Of a DNA stretch of 11,554 nt, positions 1 to 5,655 are shown piece by piece. The position numbers and the translations under genes were made by a program. The notes under the pieces were generated by a model. That model made no database searches. It saw only the letters and a program-made list of their open reading frames with translations, and was not told where the DNA came from. The first letter of the stretch is position 1, and each line of letters starts with the position of its first letter. Source of the DNA: Pseudomonadota bacterium (GTDB taxonomy: Bacteria > Pseudomonadota > Gammaproteobacteria > Burkholderiales > Burkholderiaceae_E); NCBI GenBank assembly GCA_023389175.1, contig JAEWEW010000288.1, positions 1 through 11,554 of the forward strand, given 5' to 3'.

Positions 1-107
1 GGGTAGACGTCCGCCGCCCACTCCAGGAGGCTGAGCGGCGTGAGCGGGACGTAGTTGGCCGGATTGCGGTCCAGGTCCTGGCGGTACGGATTGGGATGCG
101 TGGGCAT
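1..107 (-). CDS. Acyl-CoA synthetase (AMP-binding family), N-terminal fragment cut by window edge
   Basis: Only the first 35 codons are in the window; the gene continues beyond position 1. The start ATG (complement of 105-107) is preceded by a strong AGGAGG site about ten bases upstream. The visible protein begins MPTHPNPYRQDLDRNPANYV and continues with a PLTPLSLLEWAADVYP-like segment. This matches the opening of fatty/medium-chain acyl-CoA synthetases of the AMP-binding superfamily, where N-Y-x-P-L-(T/S)-P-x-x-(F/L)-L precedes the first helix of the large domain. Such enzymes activate a free carboxylic acid to its CoA thioester using ATP. The catalytic P-loop and A8/A10 motifs lie outside the window, so chain length cannot be judged. 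The gene follows the MaoC hydratase by 17 bases and is almost certainly co-transcribed with it, pointing to acyl-CoA catabolism. Family confident; substrate unknown. Confidence 0.8.
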   Translation of the reverse strand, partial: MPTHPNPYRQDLDRNPANYVPLTPLSLLEWAADVY

Positions 108-124
108 CGTCTCCTGCCTCCTGT

Positions 125-601
125 TCAGCTGTGGCCGGCGTCGCGGCAGCGAAGCATGCCCATGCCGCGCATCGAGAGGACAACCTCGCCGTCCTGCCGC
201 ACGCCTTCGTAGCGGAAGTGCACCACGCCGCGATCCGGCCGGGACCTGGAACGACGCGAATCCAGCACCTCGATGCGCGCGCGCAGCCGGTCGCCCGGCC
301 GCACCGGCTTCAGCCAGCGGACCTCGTCGACCCCGGGCGAACCCATGCTCGCAAGCGGCGAGATGAAGCCGTCGACCAGGATGCGCATCATCACGCTGCA
401 GGTCATCCAGCCGCTTGCGATCAGCCCGCCGTAGATCGACGATCGGGCGGCGTCTTCGTCGAGGTGGAAAGGCTGCGGATCGTAGCGGCTGGCGAAATCG
501 AGAATCTCCTCGCGGGTGACCAGGTAGTCGCCGACCTCGAATACCTCGCCCTTCTGATAGTCCTCGAAGTAACGATTTTTTACAGGTATTGAGGTGGTCA
601 T
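125..601 (-). CDS. MaoC-like (R)-specific enoyl-CoA hydratase/dehydratase
   Basis: A 158-residue single hot-dog-fold protein of the MaoC/hydratase-2 family. These enzymes hydrate trans-2-enoyl-CoA to (R)-3-hydroxyacyl-CoA or run the reverse dehydration. The hydratase-2 motif is clear at residues 40-65: Y-D41-PQPF-H46, then GGLIASGW. D41 and H46 are the expected catalytic dyad. The start is the ATG at 599-601, preceded by GGGAG about six bases upstream; longer in-frame starts would run into the intergenic region and add non-homologous sequence. The N-terminal FEDYQKGEVFEVG and the WLKPVRPGD turn (about residues 96-104) are typical of the stand-alone MaoC proteins found beside acyl-CoA synthetases. 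The gene leads a minus-strand operon with the acyl-CoA synthetase 17 bases downstream. Exact substrate is not inferable; it could act in beta-oxidation, PHA precursor supply or aromatic/terpenoid acid breakdown. Confidence 0.9.
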   Translation of the reverse strand: MTTSIPVKNRYFEDYQKGEVFEVGDYLVTREEILDFASRYDPQPFHLDEDAARSSIYGGLIASGWMTCSVMMRILVDGFISPLASMGSPGVDEVRWLKPVRPGDRLRARIEVLDSRRSRSRPDRGVVHFRYEGVRQDGEVVLSMRGMGMLRCRDAGHS

Positions 602-770
602 CCTGCTCCCGATCCTATCGACTCCGCCGAGCACGGCATCACTGCAATATAAGACAAGAGGATCGTGGGTGCCGGCTGTCCGGCGCGGGTGGTCCGCCGG
701 GCCTGGGCTTTGCCTGCCGGAGCCGGTCTTCGGCGCGATAATGGGCGCGATCGGCAACGGAAGGAAGGGG
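602..770. promoter_or_regulatory. Divergent intergenic region between the maoC-like gene and hslR
   Basis: These 169 bases separate two divergent starts and must hold the promoters for both directions. The only AT-rich patch is around 646-656, reading CAATATAAGAC on the plus strand. It offers a TATAAG-like -10 for hslR and a TATATT-like -10 for the minus strand, but no good -35 hexamer is seen at the right distance in either direction. A purine-rich site (GGAAGGAAGGGG) ends immediately before the hslR ATG at 771. I see no obvious operator palindrome. The promoter placement is a guess from base composition. Confidence 0.3.
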
Positions 771-1202
771 ATGGAGCTCTCTGCGGCGATCACGGAAGGC
801 CGGGCATTGCGCCTGGACAAATGGCTGTGGGCGGCACGCTTCTACAAGACGCGCGGCCTTGCCCAGGCTGCCATCGAGAAGGGGCAGGTGCTGGTGGGCG
901 GAGAGCGGGTGAAGGCCGCCCGGATGCTCAAGCCAGGCGAGCGGCTTAGCATCGTGCAGGGCGAGACCGAGCGCCAGGTCGAGGTGGCCGCCCTCTCGGA
1001 TGTGCGCCGTTCCGCCCCGCTCGCACAGGCGCTCTACCGCGAGTCGCCCGAATCGGTCGCACGCCGGGAGGAGCAGGCACGCCTGCGCAAGCTGTATCGC
1101 GAGCCGGCGCGCGAGATCTTCGGGCGTCCCACCAAGCGTGATCGTCGCGAGCTTCAGCGGGTGCGCGAGCTCGGCGGAACGGGGCCGCGTGGCGATGCCT
1201 GA
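771..1202 (+). CDS. hslR: Heat-shock protein 15 (HslR), S4-domain RNA-binding protein
   Basis: A 143-residue protein with an S4 RNA-binding domain at about residues 13-60, opening with LRLDKWLWAARFYKTR and continuing through AAIEKGQVLVGGERVK. It ends in a basic tail with RPTKRDRRELQRVR, as in E. coli Hsp15 (133 residues). Hsp15 binds free 50S subunits that still carry a nascent-chain peptidyl-tRNA and helps rescue stalled ribosomes. The ATG at 771 was chosen because a GGAAGG-type site lies just upstream and homology begins there; an in-frame ATG at 741 would add ten residues without a better site. The stop overlaps the start of the next gene by eight bases, so hslR leads an operon with the aldolase-like and acyltransferase genes, an unusual partnership for hslR. 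Confidence 0.92.
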   Translation: MELSAAITEGRALRLDKWLWAARFYKTRGLAQAAIEKGQVLVGGERVKAARMLKPGERLSIVQGETERQVEVAALSDVRRSAPLAQALYRESPESVARREEQARLRKLYREPAREIFGRPTKRDRRELQRVRELGGTGPRGDA

Positions 1203-1839
1203 GCCCGCGCTGCGCTTGCGCTGCGAGGACGAGGCGCGCGATGCGCTGCTCGCGGCCGCCCGCGACCTCGCCGCTGCCGGCATCCCCGGTCCGGCCAGCC
1301 TCTCGCTACGCTGGGCGCGCAGCGCGGCGGCCGGCATGCTGACGGTTCGCGCGCCGGTCGCGGCCGCGTCGACCGCGGATGCGGTGGCCTGGGTGCCGCT
1401 GGATGCGCGCCTCGATCGGCCGGGCATGGCCAGCCCCGGGTTGCCTGCGGACTGGGAGCTGCATCGCGAGCTGCTCGGTCGCCGCAGCAGGCTGGAGGCA
1501 GTCGTGCGCTGCCGTCCGGTCTTCTGCATGACGCTCGCCTGCTCGCCCCGATTCGGCGCGATCGGCATACCTTCCTTCCATGCGGACGCGGCGGCCGCGG
1601 AGGCGGCACGCATCCGGTGCGCGCAACCGGCCGGGCAGGACGCCGCCGCGCTGGCAGTGCAGGTCGACGAGGCGCTCGGCGAGCGCGCTGCCTGCCTGCT
1701 CGCAGGCGAAGGGCTTGTCGCAGTCGGGCCGACCATCGATGCCGCCGTCATGACGGTTGCGAGCGTCGAGACGCTCGCCCAGGTGGCATGGCGGCTGCGA
1801 GAGGCGCAGCATCGCGAGCCGGACGGAGTGGCGGCTTGA
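1195..1839 (+). CDS. Class II aldolase/adducin-fold protein lacking the zinc ligands
   Basis: A 214-residue protein with the size and layout of class II aldolase/adducin-family proteins (fuculose-phosphate aldolase, ribulose-phosphate 4-epimerase). Recognisable landmarks are the ADWELHRELL helix (residues 85-94), the AVV strand that normally runs into HTHS, and LLAGEGLVAVG (168-178), which aligns with the family motif LLANHGLVAVG. The three histidines that bind zinc in working enzymes are replaced: the HTH motif reads R105-C106-R107, and the NHG histidine is E172. The acidic catalytic residue of the SSEW motif is D86. The protein is therefore unlikely to be a zinc-dependent aldolase and may be a binding or regulatory derivative, or a decaying gene, although the frame is intact and GC-rich at third positions. 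It overlaps hslR by eight bases and its TGA shares bases with the downstream TTG start, implying translational coupling. Fold assignment is fairly sure; function is unknown. Confidence 0.75.
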   Translation: MPEPALRLRCEDEARDALLAAARDLAAAGIPGPASLSLRWARSAAAGMLTVRAPVAAASTADAVAWVPLDARLDRPGMASPGLPADWELHRELLGRRSRLEAVVRCRPVFCMTLACSPRFGAIGIPSFHADAAAAEAARIRCAQPAGQDAAALAVQVDEALGERAACLLAGEGLVAVGPTIDAAVMTVASVETLAQVAWRLREAQHREPDGVAA

Positions 1840-2981
1840 TCCGGTCGATCGAGGGCCTGCGCGGCGTGGCGGCGCTGCTGGTGGCATTGTTCCATGCCTA
1901 CGTCTACAACAAGTGGGGCGGCTTGCCGGCCGAGTCGAAGGTCCTGCAGCACGCCTGGCTCTTCGTCGATCTCTTCTTCGTCATCAGCGGCTTCGTGATG
2001 GCGACTGTCTACTCCGAGCGGCTGGAGACGCCCCGTTCCGCCTGGGCCTACATGATCCGCCGCTTCTATCGCCTCTATCCGCTGCACGTGGTGACCACCG
2101 CCGCGGCGCTGCTTGCGGTGGTGGCGGTGCAGACCGCCAAGCTGGTGCTGGCGGACTTCGGCATCTCGGTGGGCAACGAGCCGGCGTTCGCGGTGAAGTT
2201 CTTCGATCTCGGCCTGCTCGTCGCGGACCTGCTGCTGCTGCAGGGCGTCGGGATCATCCGGATGGAGCTGCACAACTATCCGTCCTGGTCCATCTCTGTG
2301 GAGTTCTGGCTCTATGCGCTCTTCGCGCTGATGACGCTCGCGGTACGCTCGTCGCGAGTGCGCATCGTCGCGAGCGGGCTGATCGTCGCGCTGTGCGTCG
2401 GCTGGTTCGCGGTCTACTGGTCCTATGCGGCCGAGGAGCTGCGCACGCTCGATACGCGCGGAATGCCGCGCGGCATGCTGAGCTTCTTCCAGGGAGTCCT
2501 GCTCTACTACCTGTACCGGCGTGTCGGCGGTGCGCTTGCCCGGGCGGGTGCTGCGCTGAGTCTCGCCCAGGCAGGCGCGGTCCTGCTCGCGCTCTGGCTG
2601 GTCGCGAGACAGGACGTGCTCGGCACGGCCCAATTGGCGGTACCGTTCGCTTTCGCGCTGGTGGTCTTCCTCCTCCTGCCCGACCGTGGCCTGGTGGCCG
2701 AGCTGCTGCGGACCCGTCCGATGCAGTGGTTGGGCAAGCACAGTTACTCGATCTACCTCACCCACGTGCCGGTGCTGACCGTGCTCAGCTGGCCCGGCCA
2801 GGCGTTCCCGGAGCCGGCCAAGCATGTCGTGGGACTGATCTTCGTTGCCGCCGTCTTCGCGGTCTCGGTGCTCACCTACCGCTACCTCGAGAAGCCGTGG
2901 CGCGACCGCGGCAAGGCGATCTCCGACCGCATCGAGGCCGGCGGCGGCTTCCAGCGCCGCGGTGGCGAAGTCTCCTCCTGA
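1836..2981 (+). CDS. Acyltransferase-3 family integral membrane protein (OafA/NodX-like)
   Basis: A 381-residue polytopic membrane protein of the acyltransferase-3 family, which transfers acetyl or similar groups to surface polysaccharides, Nod factors or antibiotics. The signature opening SIEGLRGVAALLVALFH contains the R-x10-H motif (R9, H20) thought to be catalytic. It is followed by LFFVISGF (residues 47-53), the RRFYRLYPLH block (75-84) and the PSWSISVEFWLYALFA helix. The C-terminus has WLGKHSYSIYLTHVPVL and ends in the typical YRYLEKPWR. I count roughly ten hydrophobic segments. The chosen start is TTG at 1836, overlapping the previous TGA as TTGA, with GGAG seven bases upstream and homology starting at once. 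An in-frame ATG at 1788 would add 16 Arg/Ala/Gly-rich residues inside the previous gene. Substrate is unknown; no glycan-synthesis genes are nearby. Confidence 0.9.
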   Translation: MIRSIEGLRGVAALLVALFHAYVYNKWGGLPAESKVLQHAWLFVDLFFVISGFVMATVYSERLETPRSAWAYMIRRFYRLYPLHVVTTAAALLAVVAVQTAKLVLADFGISVGNEPAFAVKFFDLGLLVADLLLLQGVGIIRMELHNYPSWSISVEFWLYALFALMTLAVRSSRVRIVASGLIVALCVGWFAVYWSYAAEELRTLDTRGMPRGMLSFFQGVLLYYLYRRVGGALARAGAALSLAQAGAVLLALWLVARQDVLGTAQLAVPFAFALVVFLLLPDRGLVAELLRTRPMQWLGKHSYSIYLTHVPVLTVLSWPGQAFPEPAKHVVGLIFVAAVFAVSVLTYRYLEKPWRDRGKAISDRIEAGGGFQRRGGEVSS

Positions 2982-3048
2982 GCCTGCCGGAATGAGCCCG
3001 CAAGTCGGCGGCCTTCCCCGGAAAGCAGATCGCGCCGGCACCGGCGAC

Positions 3049-3086
3049 AGGAGGGCATTCCCGTGAACCACCCGCGCGGCGGGTAG
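3049..3086 (+). promoter_or_regulatory. Strong ribosome binding site plus 7-codon mini-ORF just before hutH
   Basis: An AGGAGG site at 3049-3054 sits eight bases before a GTG (3063-3065) that opens a 7-codon frame, MNHPRGG, ending in TAG at 3084-3086. The hutH ATG follows two bases later in a different frame and has no ribosome binding site of its own at a normal distance. Ribosomes loaded at the AGGAGG could translate the mini-ORF and re-initiate on hutH. Whether the peptide is really made is not shown by sequence alone. The rest of the 2982-3088 spacer holds no terminator that I can see. Confidence 0.35.
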
Positions 3087-3088
3087 GC

Positions 3089-4651
3089 ATGGCTGCCATC
3101 CTCCTCGAGCCGGGCGTGACGCCGTTTTCGGACTGGCGCGCCATCCATCGCGGCGCGGGGGTGCGGCTCGCGCCGGACTGCATGTCGCGGGTGCGTGCGT
3201 CGGCAGAGGCGGTCGAACGCATCGTTGCGAGCGGCGCGCCGGTCTACGGCGTGAACACCGGTTTCGGCAAGCTCGCCAGCGTGCGCATCGACGCGGGCGA
3301 CCTCGGCCGGCTCCAGCGCAACATCGTGCTGTCGCATTGCGCCGGCGTGGGCGAGCCGATCGCGCCGCCGATCGCCCGGCTCATGCTGGTGCTCAAGCTC
3401 GCGAGCCTCGCGCAGGGCGCCTCCGGCATCCGGCCGGCGACGCTGGCTCTGCTGCAGGCAATGCTCGATGCGGACGTCATCCCGGTGGTGCCGTCGCAGG
3501 GGTCGGTGGGCGCTTCGGGCGACCTCGCCCCGCTCGCGCACCTGGCCGGCGTGATGATCGGGGTGGGCGAGGCCTTTCTGCGTGGCCGCCGGATGCCGGC
3601 CGCCGAGGCGCTGGCGCAGGCCGGGCTCGCGCCGGTCGAGCTGGGGCCGAAGGAGGGGCTCGCACTGCTCAACGGCACGCAGTTCTCCACGGCCAACGCG
3701 CTTGCCGCGCTCTTCGATGCCGAGCTCCTCTTCCGGTCTGCCCTGGTCACCGGCGCGCTTTCGACCGACGCGGCCCGGGGCTCGGACACGCCCTTCGATC
3801 CGCGCATCCATGCGCTGCGCCGGCACCGTGGCCAGATCGAGGCCGCCGCCGCATTGCGGGCGCTGCTTGCCGACAGCGCCATCCGCGCGTCGCATCGCAC
3901 CGGCGACGAGCGCGTGCAGGATCCGTACTGCCTGCGCTGCCAGCCGCAGGTCATGGGCGCGTGCCTGGACCTGCTTCGCCAGGCGGCCAGCGTGCTGGTG
4001 ACCGAGGCCGACGCCGTCTCGGACAATCCGCTGGTGTTCGCGGCGCCGGACGAGGCGCTTTCCGGCGGCAACTTCCACGCCGAGCCGGTCGCCTTCGCCG
4101 CAGACGTCATCGCACTGGCCCTGTGCGAGATCGGCTCGCTCGCCGAGCGCCGCATCGCCATGCTGGTGGACCCGGCGCTCTCCGGCCTGCCTGCGTTCCT
4201 GACGCCGCGTCCGGGGCTCAACTCGGGATTCATGATCCCCCAGGTGACCGCGGCCGCGCTGGTGTCGGAGAACAAGCAGCGCGCCATGCCCGCCAGCGTG
4301 GACTCCATTCCCACTTCCGCCAACCAGGAAGACCATGTCTCCATGGCCGCCCATGGCGCGCGTCGGCTCCTGCCGATGGTGGACAACGCGATGGCGGTGG
4401 TGGGCATCGAGCTGCTGTGCGCGGTGCAGGGCATCGACTTCCACGCGCCGCTCCAGTCGAGCCCGCCGCTCGAGTCGGTGCGCCGACTGGTGCGCGCACA
4501 GGTCGGCCACCTGGAGGACGACCGGTTGCTGCACCCGGAGATTTCCGCCGCCATCGGGCTGGTACGCAGCGGGGCGGTGGCGACCGCCTGCGCCATCGAG
4601 CTGCCCGGATTCGAGGGCGAACGGGCGCGCGCGACAGACGGGTACGCATGA
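3089..4651 (+). CDS. hutH: Histidine ammonia-lyase (histidase)
   Basis: A full-length 520-residue member of the MIO-dependent ammonia-lyase family, deaminating L-histidine to trans-urocanate in the cytoplasm as the first step of histidine use. The MIO prosthetic group forms from Ala142-Ser143-Gly144 in GSVGASGDLAPLAHLA, the same numbering as the Pseudomonas putida enzyme. Other active-site residues also sit at the expected positions: Y53 (VYGVNTGFG), H83 (LSHCAG), N195 (LLNGTQ), Q277/Y280/R283, F329 and E414 (SANQEDHVSM). The S82-H83 pair favours histidine over phenylalanine or tyrosine. The ATG at 3089 is the only possible upstream start, since the frame is closed by TGA at 2993 with no other start codon between. 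The rest of the hut pathway (hutU, hutI, hutG, hutC) is absent from the window. A truncated methyltransferase overlaps the stop by ATGA. Confidence 0.96.
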   Translation: MAAILLEPGVTPFSDWRAIHRGAGVRLAPDCMSRVRASAEAVERIVASGAPVYGVNTGFGKLASVRIDAGDLGRLQRNIVLSHCAGVGEPIAPPIARLMLVLKLASLAQGASGIRPATLALLQAMLDADVIPVVPSQGSVGASGDLAPLAHLAGVMIGVGEAFLRGRRMPAAEALAQAGLAPVELGPKEGLALLNGTQFSTANALAALFDAELLFRSALVTGALSTDAARGSDTPFDPRIHALRRHRGQIEAAAALRALLADSAIRASHRTGDERVQDPYCLRCQPQVMGACLDLLRQAASVLVTEADAVSDNPLVFAAPDEALSGGNFHAEPVAFAADVIALALCEIGSLAERRIAMLVDPALSGLPAFLTPRPGLNSGFMIPQVTAAALVSENKQRAMPASVDSIPTSANQEDHVSMAAHGARRLLPMVDNAMAVVGIELLCAVQGIDFHAPLQSSPPLESVRRLVRAQVGHLEDDRLLHPEISAAIGLVRSGAVATACAIELPGFEGERARATDGYA

Positions 4652-4902
4652 GCGCTTCCTCCACGTTCCTGGCGACGAGCGGCGACGGCTACGAGTGCAA
4701 CATGGGGCGATGGAGCCGGATGCTCGCGCCCCGCTTCGTCGACTTCATCGCTTGCGGCAGCGCGCCGCGCCGTCAAGACGAAGCATCGCCCGGCGCGGCG
4801 AGCAGCGGCTCGTCGCTGCGGTCCTTGAGTGCCACCCCGGTGGCACGCAGGTCCCTGGCCGCCCGGCACAACCACCACAGCCGCCGCGCGGCCGCTTCGT
4901 AG
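4648..4902 (+). pseudogene. Truncated class I SAM-dependent methyltransferase (N-terminal remnant)
   Basis: The ATG at 4648 overlaps the hutH stop as ATGA. The first 34 residues, including DGYECNMGRWSRMLAPRFVD, match the N-terminal cap of a family of roughly 270-residue SAM-dependent methyltransferases that begin Y-x-x-x-MGRWSR-x-LAP-x-F-x-x-F. In those proteins a VLDVGCGTG SAM-binding motif should follow within about 15 residues. Here the resemblance stops near position 4750 and the frame reads CGSAPRRQDEASPG and then low-complexity sequence antisense to eutC, to a stop at 4902. No SAM-binding motif occurs in any frame nearby. The gene is therefore a 5' fragment whose remainder was deleted or displaced, with the breakpoint between about 4750 and the eutC stop at 4773. 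Calling the family rests on one conserved block, and a short novel protein cannot be excluded. Confidence 0.6.
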
Positions 4903-5573
4903 CCGAGGCCCTCGGGCCGGATGTTGGAGATGCAGTTGCGCTGCGCGTCGCGGCGCCCCGGGCGCGGCTCCCAGGTGAGGTAGATGCCGAGGCTGTCCGG
5001 GGCGCTGAGCCCCGGACGTTCGCCGATCAGGATCGCGACCAGCCCGGCCTCGAGCAGCTCACCGATCTCGTCGCCGAGCGCCACCCGCGCCTGCGTGGCG
5101 ATCACCACCGGGCCGATGCGCCAGTCGGCCGGTATGGATCGGTGCAGGGCGGCAACCATCGGCAGGGCATTGCGCTCGATCGCCGGCGCGCTGAGGCCGT
5201 CGCCGACGACGAGCAGCAGGTCGCAGCCGCGCTGCGCCTTCAGGGAGTCGTCGCGAAAGCGCGTGCGATCGGCTTGAGACAGGTGCCGGCCCAGGTCCGG
5301 CCGCAGCAGATAGGTGGTGCGGTCGGGTGCGGCACTGCGCGCCGACAGCGTCGCCAGGCCGAGCGTCTGCAGGCCTGCGGCGAGCGTCTCCGGGTCGATC
5401 GCGCGCTGCACGGCATCCCGGGCCCGTGCATGTGCCAGACCGAAGCGCAGCAGCTCGTCGGTGGGCAGGCTGACGCCGCTGCGGCCGGGGGCGATCCGTG
5501 CCGTGGTATGGGCACGCAGGTCCGACCACGGATCGGAATGCGCAATCCGATGTGGCCGGGCCGGGGCCTTCAC
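4773..5573 (-). CDS. eutC: Ethanolamine ammonia-lyase, small subunit (EutC)
   Basis: The light subunit of adenosylcobalamin-dependent ethanolamine ammonia-lyase, which with EutB splits ethanolamine into acetaldehyde and ammonia. Family hallmarks are DPWSDLRAHTTARIAPGRSG near the start, YLLRPDLGR, VVGDGLSAPAI, the LIGERPGLSAPDSL block near the cobalamin site, and CISNIRPEGLGYEAAA. I place the start at the GTG of 5571-5573, which has GGAGG eight bases upstream and gives 266 residues beginning shortly before the conserved DPW. The frame stays open to an ATG at 5655-5657 that overlaps the eutB stop (ATGA) and would give 294 residues. However, that ATG lacks a ribosome binding site, and the extra 28 residues (Gly/Pro/Arg-rich) are encoded entirely by a palindromic repeat. 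Function is certain; the start is roughly 60:40 in favour of GTG. It converges on the methyltransferase remnant. Confidence 0.94.
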   Translation of the reverse strand: MKAPARPHRIAHSDPWSDLRAHTTARIAPGRSGVSLPTDELLRFGLAHARARDAVQRAIDPETLAAGLQTLGLATLSARSAAPDRTTYLLRPDLGRHLSQADRTRFRDDSLKAQRGCDLLLVVGDGLSAPAIERNALPMVAALHRSIPADWRIGPVVIATQARVALGDEIGELLEAGLVAILIGERPGLSAPDSLGIYLTWEPRPGRRDAQRNCISNIRPEGLGYEAAARRLWWLCRAARDLRATGVALKDRSDEPLLAAPGDASS

Positions 5574-5581
5574 TGGTGTAC

Positions 5582-5655
5582 CCTCCGGTCGCGAAGCGCG
5601 ACCACCTCCCCGAGGGAGGGGAGCGTCCCCTTCGGACGGCCGGGCGGGGACGCTC
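5582..5655. repeat. Cluster of three palindromes (REP-like element) at the eutB/eutC junction
   Basis: Three inverted repeats lie end to end. The first is GGTCGCG-AAG-CGCGACC at 5587-5603. The second is CTCCCC-gaggga-GGGGAG at 5606-5623. The third is a perfect 10-base repeat, GAGCGTCCCC (5621-5630) against GGGGACGCTC (5646-5655), around a 15-base loop. Together they could form three adjacent hairpins in the eutBC message. The density of dyads is far beyond neighbouring coding sequence and resembles dispersed intergenic palindromic elements of GC-rich proteobacteria. Whether it is repeated elsewhere in the genome cannot be told from one copy. Confidence 0.6.

Noticed and set aside
131..592. 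Plus-strand open frame opposite the MaoC-like gene
   Set aside because: It is antisense to a gene with an intact hydratase motif and has no family resemblance or ribosome binding site.
639..3071. An 810-codon open frame on the minus strand across hslR, the aldolase-like gene and the acyltransferase
   Set aside because: It is antisense to three recognisable genes, is rich in His/Gln/Arg/Glu in the way expected from the reverse of GC-rich hydrophobic coding, and shows no protein family.
2882..4878. Long minus-strand open frames antisense to hutH
   Set aside because: Fully explained as GC-rich shadows of hutH, whose sense frame carries every catalytic residue.
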